Shown: positions 23,793 to 32,750 of the stretch, in pieces
Numbering within the stretch: the stretch's first letter is position 1
Layout of the letters: each line of letters starts with the position of its first letter
DNA from: an uncultured Algimonas sp.
GTDB taxonomy: Bacteria > Pseudomonadota > Alphaproteobacteria > Caulobacterales > Maricaulaceae
Reading direction: 5' to 3'
Assembly: GCF_947498175.1 (NCBI RefSeq)
Contig: NZ_CANMJB010000014.1
Coordinates: 1-44,222, forward strand
DNA length: 44,222 bases
Notes under the pieces: model-generated
Databases searched by the model: none
Told to the model about the DNA's origin: nothing
Seen by the model: only the letters and a program-made list of their open reading frames with translations
Position numbers and translations under genes: made by a program

Positions 23793-24143
23793 ATGGCTCT
23801 CTACGAGCATGTGGTGCTGACGCGCCCGGACATTTCGTCCACCCAAGTCGAAGAATTCATGCAGACGCTTGCGTCCAAGATCGAGACTCTCGGCGCGACC
23901 GTCGAAGGCGCCGAATATTGGGGTCTGCGCAATCTCGCCTACCGCATGAACAAGAACCGCAAGGCGCATTACAGCCTGCTGAAGGTCAACTCCGAACCCG
24001 GCCTGCTGCACGAGATCGAGCGCCAGCACCGCATCAACGAAGATGTGCTGCGCTACATGACCGTCAGCGTGGAAGAATTCAACGAAGACCCGTCGCCCAT
24101 CCTGAAAAAGCGCGAAGAGCGCAAGCGCCGCGACCGCAACTAA
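23793..24143 (+). CDS. rpsF: 30S ribosomal protein S6
   Basis: A 116-residue protein with the S6 ferredoxin-like fold. It opens with YEHVVLTRPDIS and carries the GLRNLAYRMNKNRKAHY block. It binds the central 16S domain together with S18, encoded next. The C-terminus is short and basic (KKREERKRRDRN). AAGG lies eight bases before the ATG. First gene of the operon. Confidence 0.97.
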   Translation: MALYEHVVLTRPDISSTQVEEFMQTLASKIETLGATVEGAEYWGLRNLAYRMNKNRKAHYSLLKVNSEPGLLHEIERQHRINEDVLRYMTVSVEEFNEDPSPILKKREERKRRDRN

Positions 24144-24155
24144 GGAGGTTTGATC

Positions 24156-24416
24156 ATGGCCAAACAAGACATCCGCATCGAAAACCTGCCGAGCCGGACC
24201 CCGTTCCGCCGCCGCCGCAAGGTCTGTCCCTTCTCCGGCGAGAACGGCCAGACGATCGATTACAAAGACCCGAAGATGCTGCAGCGCTACATGTCCGAAA
24301 AAGGCAAGATCGCACCGGCGCGCATCACGGCCGTCTCCCACAAGAAGCAGCGCGAGCTGGCGAAGGCGATCAAGCGCGCCCGCTTCCTCGGCCTGCTCCC
24401 TTACGAGGTGAAATAG
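24156..24416 (+). CDS. rpsR: 30S ribosomal protein S18
   Basis: An 86-residue basic protein that pairs with S6 on the platform of the small subunit. The core [19 protein letters not shown] and [21 protein letters not shown] are diagnostic. The start is fixed at ATG 24156 by AAGGAGG (24142-24148); an upstream in-frame TTG is rejected. Two bases separate it from rplI. Confidence 0.97.
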   Translation: MAKQDIRIENLPSRTPFRRRRKVCPFSGENGQTIDYKDPKMLQRYMSEKGKIAPARITAVSHKKQRELAKAIKRARFLGLLPYEVK

Positions 24417-24418
24417 TC

Positions 24419-25222
24419 ATGGACGTCATTCTACTCGAACGCGTCGACAAGCTCGGCAATATGGGCGACGTCGTCAGCGTCAAGCCCGGCTTCGCCCGCA
24501 ACTTCCTGATCCCGCAGGACAAGGCTCTTCGCGCGACCAAGGCCAACCGTGTCCGGTTCGAAGCCGAGCGCGAATATCTCGAACAGCGCAACGCCGAAAA
24601 CGCGGAAAAAGCCGCTCAGGACGGCAAGTCCATCGACGGCACGCAGGTCACCATGATCCGCCGCGCCGGCGACACCGGACAGCTCTACGGCTCCGTCTCC
24701 GTGCGCGACATCTATGAGTCGCTGATGCTCAAGGACATCTCGGTCAAGCGCAACCAGATCATCGTCGATCAGCCGATCAAGACGCTCGGCGTCCACGACG
24801 TCATGGTCCGTCTGCACGCCGAGGTCAGCGTGCCGATTACGGTCAATGTCGCCCGGTCCGAGGACGAAGCGGAGCGCCAGGCCAAGGGCGAGGATGTCAT
24901 CGCCACGCAGATGGCTGCCGAACGCGCCGACGCCGAAGACGCCGCTCAGGAGCGCGCCGAAATCGTAGCCGAAATGTTCGAAGGCGGCGAAGCGCCCGAC
25001 GAAGTCGCGGGCGAAGCCGTTGTCGAGGGAGATGCGTCCGAGCTGCAGGCGACCGAAGCCGAACTCAGCCGCGCCGCGCATCCCGATCCGATCCCCGCCG
25101 AGAAGAAGGATCCGGAAAATGTCACGCTGGGCGGAGACCTGGGTAACGACTCGCCCAACTTCGAAGCGATCGACGGCGCCAACCCGGCTCCGAACCAACC
25201 CAAACGCGAGGAAGAAGAATAG
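24419..25222 (+). CDS. rplI: 50S ribosomal protein L9 with long acidic C-terminal tail
   Basis: A 267-residue protein. Residues 1-148 are ordinary L9: the N-terminal domain with VDKLGNMGDVVSVKPGFARNFLIP, a connecting helix and the C-terminal rRNA-binding domain. L9 is usually about 150 residues, and up to about 200 in some alphaproteobacteria. Here a further 118 or so residues follow, rich in Glu, Asp and Ala and ending in PKREEEE, probably disordered. The frame stays open with neighbour-like codon use, so this is a true extension rather than read-through. Last gene of the S6 operon. Confidence 0.95.
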   Translation: MDVILLERVDKLGNMGDVVSVKPGFARNFLIPQDKALRATKANRVRFEAEREYLEQRNAENAEKAAQDGKSIDGTQVTMIRRAGDTGQLYGSVSVRDIYESLMLKDISVKRNQIIVDQPIKTLGVHDVMVRLHAEVSVPITVNVARSEDEAERQAKGEDVIATQMAAERADAEDAAQERAEIVAEMFEGGEAPDEVAGEAVVEGDASELQATEAELSRAAHPDPIPAEKKDPENVTLGGDLGNDSPNFEAIDGANPAPNQPKREEEE

Positions 25223-25248
25223 TTTCTTGTTCCAGTCCCGAATGAGGA

Positions 25249-25274
25249 AAGCCCGCCGCAAGGCGGGCTTTTTT
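25249..25274 (+). terminator. Rho-independent terminator of rpsF-rpsR-rplI
   Basis: A perfect nine-base stem AAGCCCGCC/GGCGGGCTT with a GCAA loop, followed by a run of T, begins 26 bases after the rplI stop. Confidence 0.95.
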
Positions 25275-25689
25275 CATGGTGCGGCGTTAAGCTCTCTCAA
25301 CCGTATGGAGGAAGCCATTCGTTTTCCATGCTCGATCGGACGGGCCGCAAAGGCCGTCAGATCTGCAATGTGGGACATCATATCCGCGAACATCCGAACC
25401 GGGGGCATTTTGCAAGGGTCGAACGGTCCATTTTTACCGCAAGACGCGCCTTTCGCGAAGAGCCGGTAAACGCGTGCCGCTCCCCGCACCCCAGATCGTC
25501 CACTCCCCAGATCGTCCGCTCCGATGTCATCAACCGAAGTGGCAGTCGTAATCGGCCTTCGCGGAAGGACTTTTACACCCCCGCCGCGGCAAAAGCCCCG
25601 CGGCCGCACCGATGCCCCTGCGTAAATGAGATCGGCGCCTCGGAAGACCTGTCCGGAATGAATAGGGACGCCCGAAGCGGCCCGTATCG
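25275..25689. other. Gap between rplI terminator and panD, no clear gene
   Basis: About 415 bases. The reading frames on both strands lack family features and most are shadows of the panD end. A short near-direct repeat, CCCCAGATCGTCC at 25492 and CCCCAGATCGTCC at 25505, is the only regular structure I noticed. The stretch may be decayed coding DNA or hold a small RNA; nothing supports either strongly. Confidence 0.4.
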
Positions 25690-26061
25690 TCAGCCATTCG
25701 CCGCCAAAGGCGGGCTGATGACCTCGTTATCCTCGTCCAGCAGCACGACTTTCGGGTCGTAGCTTCTTGCCACGTCGGCATCCATCTGGGCGTAGGTGAT
25801 GATGATGACCTTGTCGCCCAGCTGCACCTTGCGCGCCGCCGCGCCGTTCAGGCCGAAGGTCTTGGACCCGCGCGGCGCGGTGATGGCATAGGTGGTGAAC
25901 CGTTCCCCATTGGTGATGTTCAGAATGTCGACCTGCTCGTTGGGCAGGATACCAGCCAGGTCGAGCAGGTCCCGATCGATCGAGATCGACCCTTCGTAAT
26001 GCAGATCGGCCTGAGTCACCGTGGCACGGTGGATCTTGCCTTTCATCATGGTGAGGATCAT
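25690..26061 (-). CDS. panD: Aspartate 1-decarboxylase proenzyme
   Basis: A 123-residue pyruvoyl enzyme that makes beta-alanine for pantothenate and CoA. The self-cleavage site is Gly24-Ser25 in [10 protein letters not shown], in the same register as E. coli when the start is 26061 (MILTMMKGK), which supports that start over the internal Met pair at 26049. The [11 protein letters not shown] and [11 protein letters not shown] blocks are typical. GGGAG lies before the ATG. No other pan gene is nearby. Confidence 0.96.
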   Translation of the reverse strand: MILTMMKGKIHRATVTQADLHYEGSISIDRDLLDLAGILPNEQVDILNITNGERFTTYAITAPRGSKTFGLNGAAARKVQLGDKVIIITYAQMDADVARSYDPKVVLLDEDNEVISPPLAANG

Positions 26062-26084
26062 GGGGTCTCCCGATTGCTGACATG

Positions 26085-26096
26085 CCCTATATAGGG
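26085..26096. promoter_or_regulatory. CCCTATATAGGG palindrome in panD/asparaginase divergent promoter
   Basis: A 12-base perfect palindrome 24 bases before the panD ATG. Its TATATA core could act as a -10 box on either strand, giving overlapping divergent promoters for panD and the asparaginase-like gene. A similar TATAGGGCAT string precedes pepA. Confidence 0.45.
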
Positions 26097-26179
26097 TGTG
26101 GCGCAAGCACGCGAAAGAAGAACCCGCGAATGCGCATGGCTGTTCCCCGGCCGTTCGATCCGCGTTCAGGAGTCTGATT

Positions 26180-26665
26180 ATGGACGTTCTCATCCTCACC
26201 ACGGGCGGCACGCTCGACAAGGTCCACGATCTGGTGCGCGAAGCGCTGGTCTTCGACCGCGAGGAAGGCTCTTGCGTTCCGGCCATCCTGGCGCAGGCCC
26301 GTGCCGATTTTCCGCGCGTCGAACAGCTCATGACGCTGGACAGCCTGGACATGATCGATTCCGACCGCCGGCAGCTGGTCGACGCCATTCTGAAGGCGCC
26401 GGAAACGCATATCGTCATCATCCACGGCACCGGCACGATGGGCGTGACGGCACGGTTCATCGCCGAACGCGTGCAGGACCGCACCGTCGTGCTGACCGGC
26501 GCGATGCGGCCCCATTCGCTGGGCCGGTCCGATGCGGGCTTCAATCTGGGCGGGGCGGTCGTCGCGGCGCAAGTCTGCGCGCCGGGGGTCTACGGCGTGA
26601 TGAACGGGCGAGTGATCGGAGCGCAAGAGCTGGAAAAGAACCGGACGACGGGGCGGTTTGCGTAA
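26180..26665 (+). CDS. Half-length asparaginase-domain protein
   Basis: A 161-residue protein matching only the N-terminal domain of type I/II L-asparaginases (which run to about 330 residues). It has the first active-site motif TTGGTLDK near the start and the second, [10 protein letters not shown], with nucleophile/base residues in place; the C-terminal domain that completes the intersubunit site is absent. It is not a recent truncation, because AGGAG and the ATG at 26180 are good and the end is clean. Similar short proteins exist in other Proteobacteria. True activity is uncertain. Confidence 0.85.
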   Translation: MDVLILTTGGTLDKVHDLVREALVFDREEGSCVPAILAQARADFPRVEQLMTLDSLDMIDSDRRQLVDAILKAPETHIVIIHGTGTMGVTARFIAERVQDRTVVLTGAMRPHSLGRSDAGFNLGGAVVAAQVCAPGVYGVMNGRVIGAQELEKNRTTGRFA

Positions 26666-26822
26666 AGACTGGCCCTCTCGACCATCTTTCCGGTAGGATC
26701 TCCGGCACAGGCCTTGAGCCCTCGCTGCCGCTTGGCGCGCTGGAGTGCCGCGCGGCAACGAGAGACCATCCTGCTCGCCATGCTGCGCCCGGTGCCCTTT
26801 CGCCGGCAGGACGACAAACCGG

Positions 26823-28910
26823 CTAGGACAAACCCACGGCCATCAACGCAAACGCATATTCCGTCGCCGTCTCTTTCAGAGATTTGTACCGCCCGCTTTC
26901 GCCCTGATGCCCCGCATCCATGTTCATCTTCAGCAGGATCGGCGCCTCGCCCGTCTGGTGGTCGCGCAGCGTTGCCGCCCACTTCGCGGGCTCCCAGTAG
27001 GTCACGCGCGGATCGGTCAGGCCGCCCGTGATCAGGACGGGCGGATAATCAGCCTCCATCACGTTCTCATAGGGGCTATAGGACAGGATCGTCCGGAAGG
27101 CGGTCTCGTCTTCCAGCGGATTGCCCCATTCGGGCCATTCGGGCGGGGTGAGCGGCAAGTCGGCGTCGCTCATCGTATTGAGCACGTCCACAAAAGGCAC
27201 GGCTCCGATCACGGCGCCGAACAGGCCCGGATCCTGGTTGAGCGCTGCTCCGACCAACAGACCCCCTGCCGATCCGCCATGCGCTATGATGCGCCCGCGC
27301 GCCGTCCATCCCAGATCGGCCAGCGCCCGTCCGGCATCGACGAAATCGTTGAAGGTGTTGACCTTTCCGGCCAGCTTGCCTGCTTCGTACCAGCCATAGC
27401 CCTTGGCCATGCCACCACGGATATGGGCGACGGCATAGACGACCCCCCGGTCCACGAGGGACAGCCGTGCCGTGCGGAAGTCGGCCGGAATGGTGTGACC
27501 ATAAGAGCCGTAACCGTAGAGCAATAACGGGTTCGTGCCGTCCGGCTCGATGCCTCGCTTGTAGAGCAAAGTCACCGGCACACTCTGCCCGTCGCGCGCC
27601 GTGATCTCGATGCGTTGCGTGGCGTAATCGGCCGGATCGTGACCGCTCGGCACGCTCTGGCGACGCATCAGCGTGCGTTCTCGGCTCGCCATGTCATAGG
27701 CATAGACCGAAGCCGGAGTCGTCGGACTGCTATAGCTGTAGTGCAGCGTCGTGGTATCGTATTCATACCCGCCGACCAGACCGAGCGAATAGGCCGGTTC
27801 GTCCATTTCTATGCCGTGTTCCTCGCTGCTCTCCATATCGCGCACGACGATGCGCGGCAGGGCATTGATGCGCTCCAGCCGGACCATGTGCCCGGCGTAG
27901 GTTTCCAGACCGAGGATCAGCCGTCCCGGTTCGTGATCGATGAAAGACTGCCATTCCGCCGGGTCACTTGCCTCGCCCAGCGGCGTGCCGGACTGAAAGA
28001 CGGCGAAATCCACCGCCTTGCGGTCATTGGACAGGATGTAGCTGCGACCGTCCTGCGGCGACACGCTGTACTCCACGCCGGTCCGGCGCGGCGCGAAACA
28101 GACGGGCGGCCGGGCTGGGTCGTCCATCGGCACGGCCCAGACTTCGCTCGTCGTATGGTCGTGCGCCGAAATCGTGATGTGCCGGTCATCGTCCGACGTG
28201 CCGACCCCCACGAAGAAACCGGGATCCGACTCTTCATAGGCGAGCCTTCCCTCGCCGTCCGCATCGACGCTGCGATAGCGCACGGCAGACGGGCGCTGGT
28301 TTTCGTCGCGTTCGACCCAGAACAGCGTCTCGCTATCCGCCGCCCAGACCAGCGCGCCGGCCGCCTTGTCGATCCCCGTGAACCGAGCCTCGGCGCCTTC
28401 TGCGGTCTTGATGAAGACCTCGTTGTTCTCCGACCCTTTGAGGTCCAGACCATAGGCCAGCCGCGCGTGATCGGGGCTGTGGCTGACATCGCCGATATCG
28501 AAGAAACCGTCCGCGCCTTCGGACAGCGTTTCGGCATCGAGCAGCGTCACCGCCTGCCCGCCGTCGCGCGGCTCACGCATGTAGGTGCCATGCTCGTGTC
28601 CCGGCTCATACCGGTGGTAATAGCGCCACGGCCCGTCCGGCAACTTAGTCGATGAGCGCGCTGGTTCCAACCGGCCTTTCATTTCCTCGAACAAGGTCTC
28701 TTCCAGGTCGGACAGCGGCCCCAGCACGGTCTGGGTGTAGGCGTTCTCGGCCTCCAGATGGGCGCGTATGTCGGGCGATAGCTTGGCCGGGTCGCGCAGC
28801 ACGGCCTGCCAGTTCTCGTCCTTCAGCCAAGCATAATCGTCGGACCAGTCATGGCCGAAGCGGGATTGGGCGAGCGGGCGCTTATCGGCGCGGGGCGGTG
28901 TGTGTGTCAT
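26823..28910 (-). CDS. ptrB: Oligopeptidase B-like S9 family peptidase
   Basis: A 695-residue prolyl-oligopeptidase-family enzyme. An N-terminal seven-bladed propeller (about residues 70-410) gates the C-terminal alpha/beta-hydrolase. The nucleophile Ser is in HGGSAGGLLVG, the Asp in GLTDPRVTYWEP and the His in DAGHQGESGR. The overall order and the ETNYGY-like YEAGKLAGKVNTFNDF block favour protease II, which cuts short peptides after basic residues, over prolyl specificity. No signal peptide is seen. Start 28910 (MTHTPPRADK) is where homologues begin; the frame to 28997 is too long. Confidence 0.92.
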   Translation of the reverse strand: MTHTPPRADKRPLAQSRFGHDWSDDYAWLKDENWQAVLRDPAKLSPDIRAHLEAENAYTQTVLGPLSDLEETLFEEMKGRLEPARSSTKLPDGPWRYYHRYEPGHEHGTYMREPRDGGQAVTLLDAETLSEGADGFFDIGDVSHSPDHARLAYGLDLKGSENNEVFIKTAEGAEARFTGIDKAAGALVWAADSETLFWVERDENQRPSAVRYRSVDADGEGRLAYEESDPGFFVGVGTSDDDRHITISAHDHTTSEVWAVPMDDPARPPVCFAPRRTGVEYSVSPQDGRSYILSNDRKAVDFAVFQSGTPLGEASDPAEWQSFIDHEPGRLILGLETYAGHMVRLERINALPRIVVRDMESSEEHGIEMDEPAYSLGLVGGYEYDTTTLHYSYSSPTTPASVYAYDMASRERTLMRRQSVPSGHDPADYATQRIEITARDGQSVPVTLLYKRGIEPDGTNPLLLYGYGSYGHTIPADFRTARLSLVDRGVVYAVAHIRGGMAKGYGWYEAGKLAGKVNTFNDFVDAGRALADLGWTARGRIIAHGGSAGGLLVGAALNQDPGLFGAVIGAVPFVDVLNTMSDADLPLTPPEWPEWGNPLEDETAFRTILSYSPYENVMEADYPPVLITGGLTDPRVTYWEPAKWAATLRDHQTGEAPILLKMNMDAGHQGESGRYKSLKETATEYAFALMAVGLS

Positions 28911-29011
28911 GGGACGCGCTCTAGGACGCCGCTCACGGAGTGTTAAGGGCTCCCATTTACCATTTTCGTCTCCGCCACCGCTTTTCGCGGTTCGCATCGA
29001 TACGGGGCCTC

Positions 29012-30226
29012 ATGTCTCAGACGCTCGAGCTCGATTCCGCCATGCAGGCCGCGCCCAGGCCGGGTGCGGTGCGGCGCCAGCTGGTCAAGCGGTTGGCGGA
29101 CGCGATCTGCCTGCCCGCGTCCAAGCTCACGCCGCAGGAACGCCATATGGCTGGCGACGTGCTGGTCGAACTGTTGCGCTCCACGGAAGCCGACATCCGG
29201 GAATCGGTGGCCAAGCGCCTCGTCATGCTCAACGAGGCGCCGCGCACCATTCTGCTCATTCTGGCCAAGGACGAGATCCGCATCGCCCGGCACGTGCTGG
29301 AAAACTCCAAGAGCCTGACCGATTCGGACCTCATCCAGATCGCCCGGCAGGTGAAACTGCATCACCGCAAGGAAATCGCCCAGCGGCGGCACCTGTCCGA
29401 TGCCGTGGCCGACGTGCTGGTCGAATTCATGGAAGAGGACGTCGTCGAGACATTGCTGAAGAACAGGGACGCGAACCTGTCCGATACGGCGCTGCAGCGC
29501 ATCCTCGTCGCATCGCGCGCGCACCAGACCTATGTGGAACTGCTGGCCCGCCGCGACGAACTCCGCCCCAGCCATGGTCTCACCATGTTCTGGTGGGCGG
29601 ACACGGCCAATCGGCGGCGCATCCTGAAACGGTTCGCCGTGACCCGGCATGTGCTGCAGGACAGTTGCGCCGATCTCTACGCGTTGGCCGCCGCGGAAGG
29701 CTGGAACGACTCAGGCGTGCGCAAGGCGCTGCAATTCATCGAACGGCGCCAGCGCAACCGGGTGGCGGTCCAGCGCTCCCCCTATGACGGTCTGGAAGCC
29801 GCAATCGAGGATATCAGGCGGACCGGCCTGACCCGCACCGCCATGGAGGAGATCGCCTACATGGCCGGGATCAAACCGGCGACGGGGGCGCAGATCCTGA
29901 CCGATGCGGGCGGCGAGCCGATTGCCGTCTTCTGCAAGGCGCCCGGCCTGTCGCGCGAACATCTGGAAGCGTTCTGGATCGCCTTGGGCCGCCCGACCCA
30001 GGCCGATGACGGCACGCCCGCCCCGGCCTTAGCCCGCGCCATGGAGACCTATGACACGATTTCGACGGACAAGGCGCAGACCGTGCTGCGCTATTGGAAC
30101 TGGTCGCTGACGGCCTCGCTGGGACCGGAAGTGCTCGACTATATCCGGAAGGGCGTCATCCCGCGCGAAGAGGAATTCGGCGCCGCCGCGATCACGGCCG
30201 CGCTCGTCTTTTCCCACAAGGGCTGA
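29012..30226 (+). CDS. DUF2336 domain protein
   Basis: A 404-residue, mostly helical, cytoplasmic protein of the alphaproteobacterial DUF2336 family. Tandem HEAT-like helices cover about residues 35-230 (ERHMAGDVLVELLRSTE, VAKRLVMLNEAPRTILLILAKDEI and similar), which suits a protein-binding scaffold. From memory, some DUF2336 proteins have been linked to motility or stress signalling; that is not evident here. It is divergent from ptrB. A start at 28940 is possible but adds an Arg/Phe-rich stretch not expected in the family. Confidence 0.85.
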   Translation: MSQTLELDSAMQAAPRPGAVRRQLVKRLADAICLPASKLTPQERHMAGDVLVELLRSTEADIRESVAKRLVMLNEAPRTILLILAKDEIRIARHVLENSKSLTDSDLIQIARQVKLHHRKEIAQRRHLSDAVADVLVEFMEEDVVETLLKNRDANLSDTALQRILVASRAHQTYVELLARRDELRPSHGLTMFWWADTANRRRILKRFAVTRHVLQDSCADLYALAAAEGWNDSGVRKALQFIERRQRNRVAVQRSPYDGLEAAIEDIRRTGLTRTAMEEIAYMAGIKPATGAQILTDAGGEPIAVFCKAPGLSREHLEAFWIALGRPTQADDGTPAPALARAMETYDTISTDKAQTVLRYWNWSLTASLGPEVLDYIRKGVIPREEEFGAAAITAALVFSHKG

Positions 30227-30232
30227 GGTCCG

Positions 30233-30916
30233 CTACTCCGGAATGACGTCGCCTCTTTCGTCGCGCAGATCGAAACGGATGCGGGTCTCGAACCCGGTCC
30301 GGGCGACCGGCAGGCCGTCGCGAATTTCGGGCCGGTAGGTCCATTTGCCGACCGATTTCTCGGCGGCGCGCTGGAACAGGCTCTGTGAACAATAGGATGC
30401 CCGAACATTGAAGGGCCGGCCGTCCGCGCCGATGTCGAAGGCGACACGGCAATGGCCCGACCGCATCGCGCGTGGCGGCATGACAGGCGGGATGCGCACG
30501 AGCGGCGCCGGATCGCCGTCCTGTATCGCCATGTCGTAACGCGTCGGGACGATGAACGCCTCGAGATCCAGGACAGGACCCGGTTGAGCCGTGCCGACGA
30601 TCGGTTCGCTCGGAATCCGGGTCTGCGGAATCTCCACAGCGGGCGGCGGTGGCGGAACGTCGATGATGTCCGGACGCGGCGGCGGTTTGCGGTCTTTGAT
30701 CAGGACGGTGTCGTCCGGTTTGGCGTTGATCTCGAACGCGGCCAACTCGATCGTGTCTTGCGGCGTGAACTCTTCCGAAATCAGCGTCGTCATGACCAGC
30801 AAGAGGGAGACCGTAACGCCGACCGCCAGGACCGGAGCAACGAGGTGACGCCATCGGCCGAATCGAAACTTCGTCGATGACTTGTCCAATTCGGGGACGT
30901 TCCGGATCGCTATCAT
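30233..30916 (-). CDS. TonB-like energy transducer 2
   Basis: A 227-residue protein with one N-terminal transmembrane helix (about residues 25-45), a proline-rich periplasmic spacer (PPPRP, PPPPPAVE) and a TonB C-terminal domain. It lacks TonB1-like length and resembles the TonB2 type. Two cysteines (GHCRVAF and SYCSQSLF) match those of the other TonB in this locus and may form a disulfide. ATG 30916 has AAAGGT upstream; a GTG at 30931 is possible. It follows a terminator, so it has its own promoter next to a 17-base palindrome. Confidence 0.88.
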   Translation of the reverse strand: MIAIRNVPELDKSSTKFRFGRWRHLVAPVLAVGVTVSLLLVMTTLISEEFTPQDTIELAAFEINAKPDDTVLIKDRKPPPRPDIIDVPPPPPAVEIPQTRIPSEPIVGTAQPGPVLDLEAFIVPTRYDMAIQDGDPAPLVRIPPVMPPRAMRSGHCRVAFDIGADGRPFNVRASYCSQSLFQRAAEKSVGKWTYRPEIRDGLPVARTGFETRIRFDLRDERGDVIPE

Positions 30917-30935
30917 GTCGGCACCTTTCACATTA

Positions 30936-30952
30936 CCGTTATTACATAACGG
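30936..30952. promoter_or_regulatory. 17-base perfect palindrome before second tonB
   Basis: CCGTTATTACATAACGG lies 20 bases before the ATG of the second tonB gene, between it and the terminator of the TPR gene. Such a place and symmetry suit a repressor operator. I cannot name the regulator. Confidence 0.5.
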
Positions 30953-30989
30953 ATTTTGAGGCGTCGCGAAAGTGTCTCGTGCAGATACG

Positions 30990-31013
30990 AAAAACCCAGC
31001 CTTGCGGCTGGGT
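30990..31013 (-). terminator. Rho-independent terminator after TPR gene
   Basis: On the minus strand, an eight-base stem ACCCAGCC/GGCTGGGT with a four-base loop is followed by five T, 27 bases past the TPR stop. It separates the main TonB operon from the second tonB gene. Confidence 0.9.
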
Positions 31014-31039
31014 CGATAATTTGGGCTTTAGCGGAATTC

Positions 31040-32566
31040 CTATCCCGTCGTCGTGCGCACATAGAGCGAGTCATACTCGTCCTTGAACCGTGCGCAGCTC
31101 TCATCGTCGAGATTGAAATCACCTCCGGCGAAGACGAGATTGTCATAAGCCAGCTTGATCTTGGAGAAGCACAGCTCCTTCTCGACATTCTTCTCGAATT
31201 CGCAACGGCGCTCGACAGCGGACCGCTCGTCGGAGACGAACTGGATCCATTTGCGGGCATTGCGCGACTCGCGCGAACCGGACGGCACCTTGCGGAATGC
31301 TTCGATGGCGCGGGCGCGAATGCGGGTGATCGGCGCATTGTCCATCTCCTCCGGCGTCATGTCGCAGGTCAGACGCTCGGCGTTTTGCGTGGAATCGTAG
31401 ATGCAATTGGCCACCTGCATCCAGGATTTGCCGGCGTCGTAACCGCGGGAGATGGCATTGCCGAACGATTCCTGCGCCTTTTCGCAATTCCCCTCATTGT
31501 AGTATGCCTCTCCCAGCGCCGCATAGAGCTTGGCGGAATTGGACGACCGGGCCGCCTCTTCCAGCACGGGGATCGCCTTGTCGTATTCGCGGGCCGTGCG
31601 GTAATATTTGGACAGCTCTTCGAGGTTCTCGGCCGTCCGGGCAATGCGGCCATTGCTCATCTCGCGTTCCAGGATCTGCGCCGCCTGATAGGGCATCTCG
31701 TAGAAGGAGTAGTACTGGATGACTTTCTTGATGTCGTCTTCAGTGGTCAACGCGCCGCCCAGATAAAGCATCTTGTTGACCTCGAACGCGTCTTCCTCGC
31801 GCCCGCCATTGCCGAGCATGGAGGCCCAGCTGTTCCACAGCGTGTTGTCCTCCGGCCATTTCTGGATCATTTCCTTGACGATGTCGGCCTGTTTGCCGGT
31901 CATGCCGAGATTGTTGTAGATGAAATTCAGCAGGTCGAAATGCTTGCGCTCTTTCGGGTTCGCCTGGTTGAACCATTTTTCCGCCCATGGCAGAGCGCGC
32001 TTATAGTTTTCCGCTTGGGTCCAGGCATTGACGAGCAGATCGACGTGGGAGGGCTCTTCGCGCAGACCTTCGCGCAGATATTGCTCCAGCCGTTCCGCCC
32101 CTTCGGTGTACTGCTCGTTCATGATCATCAATTGGGCGATGATCACCTTGATCGTGTCTTCATCCTTGGGCAGCAGACCGCCGGAGCTGATCGCCGCTTC
32201 GAAGGACCGCAAGGACTGGGACGTGTTCTTCAGATCGCTATAGGTCTGGCCGAGCATCTGGTAGATGATGGACTTCTCATAAGGGTTGAGCGGCGTGTCC
32301 GATGAAATCAATCCGTTGAGGATGTTGACGGCCTGTTGCGGGTTGGTCTCCATGACCTCTTGCGCTTCGGCCACTTTTTCACCCGCGGCGGCGGAGAACT
32401 GACGGCCCTCGGCCGGCTGCTGTTCGTCGTCCTGGGCGAATGCGGTATCCGTCCCGAACGGTGCGGCGGCGCCGAGAGCGGCGACGGTCAACAGGCTCGC
32501 ACCCAGCAAGGCGGCAGATCGCCGTCCGGTGCGCTTTGCGAATGTCGTGATCGAACGATGTGTCAT
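31040..32566 (-). CDS. Exported tetratricopeptide-repeat protein of the TonB locus
   Basis: A 508-residue protein. A signal peptide (about residues 15-44, ending TAFA-Q) is followed by about nine to ten helical TPR-like units; the clearest are YEKSIIYQMLGQTYSDLKN, YDKAIPVLEEAARSS and KLYAALGEAYYNEGNCEKA. Six or so cysteines lie in the C-terminal third. TPR proteins recur in TonB2/TtpC-type loci and may dock partners in the periplasm. It lies 184 bases after tonB; the ribosome site GGGAG precedes the ATG. Confidence 0.9.
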   Translation of the reverse strand: MTHRSITTFAKRTGRRSAALLGASLLTVAALGAAAPFGTDTAFAQDDEQQPAEGRQFSAAAGEKVAEAQEVMETNPQQAVNILNGLISSDTPLNPYEKSIIYQMLGQTYSDLKNTSQSLRSFEAAISSGGLLPKDEDTIKVIIAQLMIMNEQYTEGAERLEQYLREGLREEPSHVDLLVNAWTQAENYKRALPWAEKWFNQANPKERKHFDLLNFIYNNLGMTGKQADIVKEMIQKWPEDNTLWNSWASMLGNGGREEDAFEVNKMLYLGGALTTEDDIKKVIQYYSFYEMPYQAAQILEREMSNGRIARTAENLEELSKYYRTAREYDKAIPVLEEAARSSNSAKLYAALGEAYYNEGNCEKAQESFGNAISRGYDAGKSWMQVANCIYDSTQNAERLTCDMTPEEMDNAPITRIRARAIEAFRKVPSGSRESRNARKWIQFVSDERSAVERRCEFEKNVEKELCFSKIKLAYDNLVFAGGDFNLDDESCARFKDEYDSLYVRTTTG

Positions 32567-32750
32567 GGTCGTCTCCCGTAGCGTCGCGGCGTGAAGCCGA
32601 ATTGTTCTTTACCAAACCGGCGCTGGGCCGACTTGTCCCGTGCAGGCCGCAAGACGGCCGGTTCGTCTCTCCGATCCGAGATGGGATCGGGCTGCATGCA
32701 TTGGGAGAGGGTGGAACCGCTCCACAACATCACGTTTCAGTCAGACATCC
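32567..32750. other. Gap between tonB and TPR genes
   Basis: About 184 bases, the longest gap within the TonB locus. It includes a CGATCC...GGATCG hairpin (about 32670-32690). Either a local promoter for the TPR gene or a processing site may lie here; no gene is apparent. Confidence 0.35.

Noticed and set aside
25274-25609. A 111-codon minus-strand frame between panD and rplI
   Set aside because: No family similarity I can see, composition without coding character, and it starts at the rplI terminator.
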